A stretch of 64,000 nt of DNA, taken from positions 2,328,630 to 2,392,629 of the forward strand of contig OX638316.1 of the NCBI GenBank assembly GCA_951812525.1, in the 5' to 3' direction. Made by a program: the position numbers and the translations under genes. How positions within the stretch are numbered: position 1 is the stretch's first letter; every line of letters starts with the position of its first letter. The DNA comes from an uncultured Poribacteria bacterium. Lineage in GTDB: Bacteria > Poribacteria > WGA-4E > WGA-3G. This document shows positions 17,879 to 25,307 of the stretch, piece by piece. The notes beneath the pieces were generated by a model that searched no databases, had not been told where the DNA came from, and worked only from the letters and a program-made list of their open reading frames with translations.

Positions 17879-20861
17879 GCCGTTCCAAGATGGCTTCTGC
17901 TTCCGCATCGCTCTTTGCACGGCTTTGACGCAATTGCTCCAATAACTCTGCCGCCGTCGGTGGTGCATCGCCTACAACCTCTGGGACGGTCGCCGGTTGC
18001 CCCAAGAAAAGCACATCTAACGCCTTATCCAACGTCTTCGCCGCGGCGAGTTCACTCGCACCTGCTTTCACGACGACCATCTCTAACTTCGGACGCCGCG
18101 GCTTCGTATCATCACCGTTCCCCTTCTCCGGTTTCTTTGCCTGCAAATAGATTGCCTCAACATAGAAGAGTGCATCTTCAATCGGAATAATCAGCAGATT
18201 CCCGCGGATCACATCGCTCGCCTTCTCCCAACCGACCTGCTGCTGCCCGGTCGCTTTGTTAATGTCCTCCTCAACCTGCGTCGGTCCCGCAACATCCGCA
18301 CCCTCTGGCAACACATAGACGATCCGTTCACCGTAGTTCGGAGGGTCGCATCGCGCCACCATCCACGCCTTCAACCGTTTCTCACGCTTCGGCGGTGTGA
18401 ACGGAATCACATTCACGAATTCTAAGGTATCCTCACCCGGCAACTTCAGCATGGCGTAGTAGGGCATCATCTCCTGATCGGCTTCCGATGAGTAATACGC
18501 CTCTTTCGGAATCAACCACCGATCCCGTCGGTGATAGAAATCCTCAGCCTGCCGATGATAAGCACCATACATCTTCGCTTGGATCCGCGTCAGATAATCG
18601 GGATACCGTAGGTGTGCTTTCAACCCCTGCGGCATCTCCGATACCGATTTAAAGAGATCGGGAAACGCCTTCCGATAGGCACGCATCACGGCTTCGTCGT
18701 CCTTGATGGCATAGAAACTGACTGCACCGGTATACGCATTGACGACAGCGACCCCTGAATTTCGGATGTAGTTGAACTTCTTGAAATCCGGCTCCTCGTA
18801 CAGTTGGGTCTGCGTCATCCGCGCCGTATCGTCAACATAGACTTGGGCGTTCGGGTAGTACCGGCTCGTTACATAGAAGTCGATAACCCACCACAACTCG
18901 CCGTCGCTAATCACAATATATGGGTCGGGATCGTAGTTCAAGAAGGGTGCGATATGTGAGACGCGATCCTTGATGAGCCGATCGCCGCGCCGAGTGCCAA
19001 TCTTCCGGCGGAACATCACACGACTCTCCGGTGTTAGTCGCTCCGAACGCAAGATTCGGAAAAAATCGAACCGAAGCGCAAAACAGAGCCGTCGAAACCA
19101 ACCGCCTAACGGGACACCACCGCCGCCGGTATAGGTGTGGCGTTCCCACGTTTCGGGTGCTTGACGCGCAGCGGCACGTCCTGTCGCCTCATCGGTATTG
19201 CGTTGTGTATTCACAGTATGGTAGGCGAGGTTTCCTAACCTCGCCGCCTTCGCGTCATCAGTGTTGCGCTGTGTATTCACAATAACGTAACTATTCGTCA
19301 TCTCGCCGTAGTAAATTTGCGGACGTTCGACCTTCAGTTCCTCGTATTCGCTGCGGATCGGTGTATCCCCGACCCAGAAATTCGGGAACCCGTCCTCGAT
19401 AAACTCGTTCACCGGCGACACGCAGACACCGTAGCCGTTCGTGTATTGCAGCTTCAGCGGCTCCCAACCGGCGATATCCTCCTCTGGACGCACCTCGCGC
19501 GCCGCAATGAGTACCTGCCGATACTCATCACCTACCCGGTACCTATCGACATCCGTGTATGGATGGAAATCGTAATGCGTCTGGATTTGTGCCTCGCGGA
19601 GTGCTTCGTAAAGCACCCGTCTATCCCAGATCTGGATGTTCTTTTTTATCTCCTCGTTCTCCTGTATCACATCCAGCGTGGCAAGTCCTTTTGTCTGTTC
19701 TTTGGTCGTAATTGTATCGAGTTCAAAGGCGAGGCGCGTCTCGGCGATGTGTCGCTCCAAGTACGGCTCCTCTTTGTCGAGAACATTGATACGCGCATCC
19801 CACAGGTGCAGTCCTAACGGATAGACGTGGATGAGTAGCACGTAACTCAAGCCCCAGACCCCCAACGTCGCATACCACAACAGTCGTTGCCGCAAAAACA
19901 TGTTAAACGCAACGGCGATTGCGATCCCTATCAACACACCACAATAGATCCGTGTCGCACCTCCGAGGTGGAAGTCTACATAGAACAAACCGTGGAGCGA
20001 TGACAGTTCCTGCGTCAATGGGCTTGTATAGACTTTGTTCCAGAGGTTCACATAACTCCGCCACCCAGCGACGAACAGCAACAGCAGCCATAGCACCGAT
20101 CCGTGGAAAATGATGTGCCGTTTAACGCGCTGCATCGTGTGCGCATCGCGACGGTAATAGAAGTTGTAGAGCATCCCGACGACGAGACACGTCACCCACA
20201 GCGTTATTTGCACCCAGAGACTCACCCATCGATGGAGCGGAAAACTAAAGAGATAGAAATTCCTGTCCATTCCGAAGTGCATAGATTCTTCTGGTTGGCT
20301 ATCAGTTATCGGTTGTCGGCTATCGGCTGTTGGTTGGTCGCTGACTGCTGACTGCTGACTGCTGACTGCTGTTGGCTGATTCTGATACCGGAGGTACACA
20401 TCGTCCAACAGGAGCATCGGCATCGCGAGTAGGAGTGCCGCAACCAGTGTCAAGTAGAAGACGGTGCGATGGAAAGAAAACGTCTGCGTGTGTGTCCAGC
20501 GTCGGAACTCGCGAGATTCCGGACACAACATGTTCGCGATGGCGGCGTTCGCACTCATGAATCCAAGGGCGACGAGGAAGCAGACACCGAAAATACTCCA
20601 CCGTATCTGCTGGAGTCCCCAGAATACATCTGAGTGTCCGAGGCTCTCGAACCAGAGATGCTCTGTATAGAGGTACGCCAGCGGCATGAAACTGCTCACG
20701 GCGATAAGCGCGCTGAGTATCCAGAGCAGGGATGCCTGAAGTTTGAACGCCTGTCTCCGGCGTTGTCGGCTCCGGCGGTACCGGAAAACGCCCCATATTA
20801 AGGTAACCGCGCTGAGAAACGCGCTCAAAAGGAGTTGTGCGATCGCGAGGTTCGCTGTCAT
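17850..20861 (-). CDS. UPF0182 family integral membrane protein with in-frame repeat insertions
   Basis: 1,003-residue protein. The N-terminal third has about seven membrane helices (LLLSAFLSAVTLIWGVFRYR; LLWILSALIAVSSFMPLAYL). The extracytoplasmic part carries UPF0182 motifs: YTEHLWFESLGHSDVFW, TNGYGVCVSPVNEF, IYYGEMTNSYVIVNT, LAFELDTI, ALFYVEAIYLQ. The family's role is unknown. Two segments foreign to the family lie in frame: a Ser/Gln/Ala-rich stretch (about residues 160-190) from a GCTGAC repeat, and a 22-residue duplication carrying a GTAG palindrome. An extended -10 (TGCTATAAT) lies upstream at about 20895-20903. Confidence 0.93.
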   Translation of the reverse strand: MTANLAIAQLLLSAFLSAVTLIWGVFRYRRSRQRRRQAFKLQASLLWILSALIAVSSFMPLAYLYTEHLWFESLGHSDVFWGLQQIRWSIFGVCFLVALGFMSANAAIANMLCPESREFRRWTHTQTFSFHRTVFYLTLVAALLLAMPMLLLDDVYLRYQNQPTAVSSQQSAVSDQPTADSRQPITDSQPEESMHFGMDRNFYLFSFPLHRWVSLWVQITLWVTCLVVGMLYNFYYRRDAHTMQRVKRHIIFHGSVLWLLLLFVAGWRSYVNLWNKVYTSPLTQELSSLHGLFYVDFHLGGATRIYCGVLIGIAIAVAFNMFLRQRLLWYATLGVWGLSYVLLIHVYPLGLHLWDARINVLDKEEPYLERHIAETRLAFELDTITTKEQTKGLATLDVIQENEEIKKNIQIWDRRVLYEALREAQIQTHYDFHPYTDVDRYRVGDEYRQVLIAAREVRPEEDIAGWEPLKLQYTNGYGVCVSPVNEFIEDGFPNFWVGDTPIRSEYEELKVERPQIYYGEMTNSYVIVNTQRNTDDAKAARLGNLAYHTVNTQRNTDEATGRAAARQAPETWERHTYTGGGGVPLGGWFRRLCFALRFDFFRILRSERLTPESRVMFRRKIGTRRGDRLIKDRVSHIAPFLNYDPDPYIVISDGELWWVIDFYVTSRYYPNAQVYVDDTARMTQTQLYEEPDFKKFNYIRNSGVAVVNAYTGAVSFYAIKDDEAVMRAYRKAFPDLFKSVSEMPQGLKAHLRYPDYLTRIQAKMYGAYHRQAEDFYHRRDRWLIPKEAYYSSEADQEMMPYYAMLKLPGEDTLEFVNVIPFTPPKREKRLKAWMVARCDPPNYGERIVYVLPEGADVAGPTQVEEDINKATGQQQVGWEKASDVIRGNLLIIPIEDALFYVEAIYLQAKKPEKGNGDDTKPRRPKLEMVVVKAGASELAAAKTLDKALDVLFLGQPATVPEVVGDAPPTAAELLEQLRQSRAKSDAEAEAILERLIEVLGADR
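19189..19281. repeat. GTAG palindrome inside the UPF0182 gene, flanked by a 27-bp duplication
   Basis: Two 27-bp copies (19189-19215 and 19255-19281, three mismatches) flank a GTAG-headed hairpin (19221-19245: stem GGCGAGGTT/AACCTCGCC, loop TCCT). The period is 66 bp, exactly 22 codons, so the frame is kept; the protein gains VNTQRNTD twice with KAARLGNLAYHT between. Confidence 0.9.
20290..20385. repeat. GCTGAC-type low-complexity repeat inside the UPF0182 gene
   Basis: Four tandem CTGACTG units, flanked by GGCTATCAG/GGTTGTCGGCTATCGG motifs, encode a Ser/Gln/Ala/Asp-rich loop. Relatives of this repeat lie between genes at about 13080, 14406, 16978, 20930, 35430, 36160, 52420, 52530 and 55740. 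Confidence 0.75.
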
Positions 20862-21440
20862 GTGTGCAGAATCCTTCTGTAAAGTCTTGGTATATTATAG
20901 CATAAGTTTGTTGGAATTGGTAGATGGCTGTCTGTCGGCAGTCAGCGGTTAGTAGCCGGATATCGGTGATGTGAAAGGATGCGATGCCTAGGAGCGACAT
21001 CTGTTTAGCTGTCCAACGCCCATTGTTATCTTAGCGGTGTTTTTCGGTGTGGTTTTCCAAGGAAAAAAACAGCAGGCACAAGTTGCGGGATCAATAGAAA
21101 AGTGTTATAATATTGGTTAAGCGTTCTTAATACGATTCTGCTATGAGTAGTCCTGTTTCTTATCACATCTTCCCGCCAAAACCGCGTTCTTTAAAGCGAG
21201 GATGTTTAGAAAAATCGGGCTCTGCAACGAAGTAGCAGAAGGTTTACCATTTGCGAGCTGCAAGGCACCTCGCGAAGTGGGGAATTCTAAGAATCTCCAC
21301 GCTTTAGCGGCGGAGTATGTCAAAGTAAGGTTTTCCATAATCACTAAGACCCGTTATCCGGTGTGCTAAAGAGGCGGAGTTGAAAACCTCACCAATGGCG
21401 CACCTACCGGGAATTAAGCTACTTGTTTTAGGAGGTTATC
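20862..21440. other. intergenic region: divergent promoters and hairpin repeats
   Basis: Contains the UPF0182 promoter region, a GCTGAC-type repeat (about 20925-20960), an AT-rich stretch with TATAAT at about 21107, a partial copy (21171-21248) of the hairpin element complete at 25023-25160, and the ribosome-binding site AGGAGG at 21431 for the next gene. No gene is evident. Confidence 0.6.
21171..21248. repeat. partial, rearranged copy of the CCCGCC hairpin element
   Basis: Shares CTTCCCGCCAA, GATGTTTAGAAAAATCGGG and, in inverted orientation, a TCTGCAACGAAGTAGCAGAA segment with the element at 25023-25160. It lacks the right-hand CCCGATTTTTCTACGGCGGG end. Confidence 0.65.
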
Positions 21441-21965
21441 ATGAAAACCCACGACAATCAGTTGCCGGTCAAGATACCTGGCAACGATCAAATGCTGGGC
21501 GAGACACCATTGGCGTATACGTATTACAAATTGTATCGTGATACGCCGCCGGAGGCGCGTTCTTTGCGAGCGTTATGTCACCTAGAAGTCACCGGTAAAA
21601 AAAGATCTGAGCGCGTTATTAAGCGTTGGTCGAGTGAACACGATTGGCAGGAACGGGTTGCGATTTATGATACTATGGTTGCCCGTGCTGCATTTCAGGA
21701 ACAGCTAACTCAGCGACAAGCAGAGGTTTTAGCGTTTATAAATGAAGATATGGACATCTCTCTTAAATTTCAAAAAGTCTGTAAGGCACGGCTTGAGGAA
21801 TTGACGCGTGTTGCGGAGAATGTGGATTGTAGGGAATTGCGTCAATTGGCGTTAGCGTATAGAGAGAGTCGGGAGTGGTTAAAGGATCTGATAATCATCA
21901 TGCAGGAGGAGAAAGATGATGCGCAAGAAATGGAAGCGTGGGAAGAAAGAGCCGAATTTTTCTGA
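21441..21965 (+). CDS. hypothetical protein with phage-terminase-small-subunit-like HTH region
   Basis: 174 residues from ATG 21441 with AGGAGG close upstream. The pattern AYTYYKLYRDTPPEARSLRA followed by RVIKRWSSEHDWQERVAIYD resembles the N-terminal helix-turn-helix region of phage terminase small subunits and similar mobile-element proteins. The rest is helical. It overlaps the next gene by 50 bp in another frame, suggesting translational coupling. A damaged second copy lies at 23123-23384. No portal, large terminase or capsid gene is near, so a phage role is not shown. Confidence 0.6.
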   Translation: MKTHDNQLPVKIPGNDQMLGETPLAYTYYKLYRDTPPEARSLRALCHLEVTGKKRSERVIKRWSSEHDWQERVAIYDTMVARAAFQEQLTQRQAEVLAFINEDMDISLKFQKVCKARLEELTRVAENVDCRELRQLALAYRESREWLKDLIIIMQEEKDDAQEMEAWEERAEFF

Positions 21966-22767
21966 AGTGCGATATCCGAAATTGTCGAGGAGAATCTCAG
22001 ATATGATGCTACCTGATGAACTTTTTTGGCATGTTTATTATGGTGTGTGTAGTAGTGGTATCCTCCTTCAGTTTCAGCATATAATTCGGTGGCATGCGAT
22101 TCGGTGTTTAGTGGGTATTTTTGACAACGATGATGCAGGGTTACTTCAGTCGCGACAGATTTTGATAGGAATGCGCCCTCACGTTAGTCATTTTCTTTCT
22201 GAGTATGAATTGGTTATGGACAATGCTGTCTTTAAAAAAAGAGAGGCGTCACTGAACGCAACATCTACCAGAGAGAAAGCAAATTCAATGTGTGAGTGGA
22301 GAGCTAGAGCAGGTCGTGCCAATCTTGAATTTCGGTGGTATGCGCAGAATACCTTTGAACAGTTCTGTGATCAAGTAAGTTCTCTCCCCTCTGCTCGAAT
22401 GGGTGCGGATCTGGAGTTTACGTCGATGTATAAGCATAAATTTCCTATGGAATGGTATCTCTTTGTTCTGCTTCAGCTTCCGGATTTAGGTTTGGGTAGT
22501 CGGAATGATGCGTTTACCTTGCTCGGGGATCGTATTAAATCAGAGATGCATGAAATGGAGATGTTAGAAGAGACCCATGATCAAGAATGGAAACGGAGAT
22601 GTATGTATGAGTTTCTTTTATTTCTTGTGAGGCGAAGGGCTTTATATATTGAGGCGAAACCAAAGCTTGCGGAGTTGGACGATATGTATGGACATAGCAA
22701 CTTTGGGCTTGGTTTTGAGATTTACGCTGTGAGGGAAAAGAAAATTTTAGAGCGTATGGATTCCTAA
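21916..22767 (+). CDS. unknown protein, second gene of a duplicated cassette
   Basis: 283 residues from ATG 21916, preceded by GGAGGAGAAAG inside the previous gene. The N-terminus is very basic (MMRKKWKRGKKEPNFSEVRY); the rest is mixed helical with many Trp, Met and Glu (EMHEMEMLEETHDQEWKRRC). No membrane segment, signal peptide or catalytic motif is recognisable. Its last codons (GRIMDS-like LERMDS) and 3' flank reappear at the end of the collapsed copy near 23368, showing that both genes travelled as a unit. I do not recognise a family. Confidence 0.6.
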   Translation: MMRKKWKRGKKEPNFSEVRYPKLSRRISDMMLPDELFWHVYYGVCSSGILLQFQHIIRWHAIRCLVGIFDNDDAGLLQSRQILIGMRPHVSHFLSEYELVMDNAVFKKREASLNATSTREKANSMCEWRARAGRANLEFRWYAQNTFEQFCDQVSSLPSARMGADLEFTSMYKHKFPMEWYLFVLLQLPDLGLGSRNDAFTLLGDRIKSEMHEMEMLEETHDQEWKRRCMYEFLLFLVRRRALYIEAKPKLAELDDMYGHSNFGLGFEIYAVREKKILERMDS

Positions 22768-22784
22768 AAACGGATTGTTATTGA

Positions 22785-22816
22785 GTAGGTACGGTTTTTT
22801 AACCGCACCTACTTTT
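22785..22816 (+). terminator. GTAG palindrome acting as terminator
   Basis: Stem GTAGGTACGGTT/AACCGCACCTAC (one mismatch) with a T-rich loop, followed by TTTT, 18 bp after the stop of the 283-residue gene. It is also a member of the GTAG palindrome family. The following 22817-23122 has degenerate palindromes (about 22884-22908 and 23003-23030) and no gene. Confidence 0.65.
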
Positions 22817-23122
22817 ACCTACTTTTTAAGGTAACACATTCTGCGCCACCATTAATCTTTCTGCCTTACCCTTTTCTCTCCTCTGATAGGTGAGGTTTCC
22901 ACCCCTCGCCGTTTAGCCATCCAAAGCACCTTAATACACACCTTTCGTTCCGTTGGGTCGCTAACGGTTTCCTCCTTAATTGTTCCTATCCCTTACCACA
23001 TATCAGGTGCTGTTGTAAGCTGCACCTACCATTGTCAGATTCCCACGCCAAAACGTCCTACTTGAAGGCAAAGATTTGACACGAAACGCTATAAAATACC
23101 TGAGAGTAATCGGTTGCTAGCC

Positions 23123-23384
23123 GAGGTGGGATTGGCGTACATACATCACAGGTTGTACTATTCCCTGCCGCCAGAGGAGTGTTCTTTGCAGCTCTATGTG
23201 AACGCGAAGTGAACGCGAAAAAAAGATCTTCTATTTCACGATTCGAGCGTTGGGCGAGTGAACACAACTGGCAAGGACAGTTCGCTATTTGTGATGCTCA
23301 GGTTGCGGGGCTGCATATTTGGAACGGTTAGTCCAGCGGCGGGCGATGATTTCAGCATTTATGGATTCTTAAGCAGGTTGTTGT
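23123..23384 (+). pseudogene. collapsed second copy of the 174/283-residue gene cassette
   Basis: Translation in shifting frames follows the intact 174-residue protein. GLAYIHHRLYYSLPPEECSL matches its LAYTYYKLYRDTPPEARSL; after one lost base CEREVNAKKRSSISRFERWA and SEHNWQGQFAICDAQVA match CHLEVTGKKRS...WSSEHDWQERVAIYD; after a second, AYLERLVQRRAMISAF matches AAFQEQLTQRQAEVLAF. The frame then reads MDS-stop, and the DNA from about 23358 matches the end and 3' flank of the 283-residue gene. So a deletion joined the first gene to the tail of the second. Confidence 0.8.
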
Positions 23385-23544
23385 TGAATTAGGCGCGGTT
23401 TATCGCCGCGCCCTCTGTTTTGGTTATCAGGTTCTCCGGGCTGGAACCTCTGTCTTGTCCGAAAGTCACCCGACACAGAACTCCCCGAAGCCATTGTGTA
23501 GGGTGCTTTCGGCGGCAGGGGAGGAAAGCCCGATCCTTTCTTCC

Positions 23545-23673
23545 TTGACAAAAAGTGTCAATAATGTTAAAATAATTAAATCACGTTGGGAGACACAACC
23601 AAGCGCGTCGCAAGGCGTGTTTGTCTCCCTACCTATCTTGGTTGAGGGTTAAGGACGTGATACGTGATAATCC
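23545..23673 (+). promoter_or_regulatory. promoter and left-end hairpin of the first TnpB element
   Basis: TTGACA (23545-23550), 17-bp spacer, TAAAAT (23568-23573); the -35 box is the left arm of a TTGACA/TGTCAA dyad. A subterminal hairpin (GGGAGACA / TGTCTCCC, 23588-23629) follows. The second TnpB gene has a matching hairpin and spacing upstream (25225-25265), which marks this as the element's left end. The rest of 23385-23544 is a degenerate palindrome (GGCGCGG/CCGCGCC) and nothing else I can name. Confidence 0.65.
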
Positions 23674-24867
23674 ATGAAATGCACATTTAAATATCGTGTC
23701 TACCCGACGGCTGTACAAGAACAGTGGCTTTTTGCGGAGTTGCGGCACCAAAAACAGTTACAGAACTACATGCTCCAGATGCGTTCGCAGATGTGGGAGT
23801 ATGGTAGCAAATCTGTGTCGCTTTATGATCAAATCAATCATTTGGCAAAACTCCGTGAAAACTCACATTATGCGACACACGCACAGGATATGCAGGTTTC
23901 TACTATCAAGCGCGTTGATACTGCTTTCCAGCATTTCTTTCGCCGTTGTCAAGACGGTTCGGAGAAAAGAGGGCATCCGCGGTATAAGAAATCTGTCCGG
24001 TCCTTGACGTGGTGCTTGCGAAAATCTCAAGGTGTGCGTCGGAAACCGATTCGTGAAACAGGCAGACGGCAGAACCGATTAAAAGTGCCGAAACTCGGTG
24101 AAGTTGCTATCCGTCAGCACCGTCCATTCATCGGAGACCCGAAAGAGGTCACGTTGAAAAAGACAGCGCGTGGATGGTATGCTTTTATCGTTTGTGAGGT
24201 GCCTGATCCGGTGAAATGCGTTCCACAATCTGCTTGTGGGGTCGATGTCGGCACACACAATTTTCTAACGACTTCTGACGGCGAAAAGATACCCAACCCT
24301 CGCTTTTATCGTCAGGCAGAATGGAAACTCGCGAAACTTCAACGTAACCTCTCTCGAAAGAAAAGAGGGAGTCGGCGTTGGTATAAGGCAAAGCAGGCGA
24401 TTGCGAAACAGCATGATATTGTTGTTTGCCAGCGTCTCGACTTTATAGCAAAAACCGCCTATTGGCTTTTTCACCATAAAGGTTTTGATGCCGTCGTCGC
24501 TGAAGAACTCAAACCGAGCAATCTGGTAAAGAACCGGTATCTTGCGAAGTCTATTTCTGATGCATCTTGGGCTATCTTCTTTGATTGGTGTGCTTGGGTT
24601 GCCAAACGTGATGGCAAACATTTCCATCAAGTGTCACCCCATAACACAAGTCAAACCTGCTCGCAGTGTTGCCAACGTGCGGATACCAGACTGAAGTTGT
24701 CTCAACGCATGTTCTATTGTAAGTCCTGTGGAATCCGTATTGACCGCGACCACAACGCGGCGTTAAATATACTTTTCAGGGCGGCTTGCGCCCTTCGTGG
24801 AGAGGTGTGGGATGCCATCCTCTATGAAACGAGAAACCCGTTATTACAACAGGCTTGTTGGGGTTAA
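23674..24867 (+). CDS. tnpB: TnpB RNA-guided nuclease of an IS200/IS605-type element
   Basis: 397 residues, normal length. The RuvC catalytic residues are present: Asp191 in CGVDVGTHNFL, the Glu pair 277-278 in VVAEELKPSNL, and Asp359 in IDRDHNAALNIL. The zinc ribbon is CSQC (329-332) and CKSC (349-352). TnpB cuts DNA guided by an RNA made from the element's 3' end and helps keep the transposon in place. No tnpA accompanies it. By sequence it looks catalytically intact. Its right end, annotated next, should encode the guide scaffold. Confidence 0.95.
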   Translation: MKCTFKYRVYPTAVQEQWLFAELRHQKQLQNYMLQMRSQMWEYGSKSVSLYDQINHLAKLRENSHYATHAQDMQVSTIKRVDTAFQHFFRRCQDGSEKRGHPRYKKSVRSLTWCLRKSQGVRRKPIRETGRRQNRLKVPKLGEVAIRQHRPFIGDPKEVTLKKTARGWYAFIVCEVPDPVKCVPQSACGVDVGTHNFLTTSDGEKIPNPRFYRQAEWKLAKLQRNLSRKKRGSRRWYKAKQAIAKQHDIVVCQRLDFIAKTAYWLFHHKGFDAVVAEELKPSNLVKNRYLAKSISDASWAIFFDWCAWVAKRDGKHFHQVSPHNTSQTCSQCCQRADTRLKLSQRMFYCKSCGIRIDRDHNAALNILFRAACALRGEVWDAILYETRNPLLQQACWG

Positions 24868-24912
24868 AAACTTCTACAAGCTCCGCCTTTAGGTGGGGTG
24901 CTTGACGGTTGC
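24868..24912 (+). ncRNA. putative omega RNA 3' part / right end of the first TnpB element
   Basis: Directly after the tnpB stop comes ACAAGCTCCGCCTTTAGGTG and GGGTGCTTGAC, the hairpin and terminal sequence typical of right ends of tnpB elements. In known systems the omega RNA overlaps the tnpB 3' end and finishes here, with the guide taken from the flank. The exact boundary is inferred. 24913-25022 shows nothing recognisable. Confidence 0.5.
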
Positions 24913-25022
24913 TGGGTTCTCCTATTGTCGTTGTTTCACAACTGGAGATTCGGGCTAGCACAATATCTTACACGGTGTGTGGCACTGGGTATGTGGCTGC
25001 TACTAATTTAGTTATCGCTCTT

Positions 25023-25160
25023 CCCGCCAAGACCCCATCATGCTTTAGCTTGCGGGATGTTTAGAAAAATCGGGAGTTTTGCTCATTCCTCTGTCTGTGA
25101 GCAAAACCGTTACCTTCTGCCACTGCGTTGCAGAAGCCCGATTTTTCTACGGCGGGTATT
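25023..25160. repeat. hairpin element with CCCGCC ... GGCGGG ends
   Basis: The left arm (CCCGCC ... GTTTAGAAAAATCGGG) is complementary to the right arm (CCCGATTTTTCTACGGCGGG). Inside is a second stem GTTTTGCTCA/TGAGCAAAAC and a CTTCTGC/GCAGAAG pair. No open frame. A partial rearranged copy lies at 21171-21248. Confidence 0.7.
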
Positions 25161-25224
25161 GAGTTTGAAAGCCAAAATAGATTTGACTTTCACCTAAAAA
25201 TGTGAATAACTACAGTATCAAGTT

Positions 25225-25307
25225 GGCAGACATGCAAAGCATTGTCGCTTGACAATGTGTCTGCCTACCCACTTTGCGGGGGTTAAAGCCTTGAGACTTG
25301 ATATACC
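25225..25307 (+). promoter_or_regulatory. left-end hairpin of the second TnpB element
   Basis: Hairpin GGCAGACA / TGTCTGCC (25225-25265) with an inner GCATTGTC/GACAATG stem. It is followed, as in the first element, by CTACC, GGTTAA and a GACTTGATAT stretch leading to the start codon. Confidence 0.6.

Noticed and set aside
21441-22767. Prophage remnant
   Set aside because: Only a terminase-small-subunit-like region is seen; no large terminase, portal, capsid or integrase is nearby.
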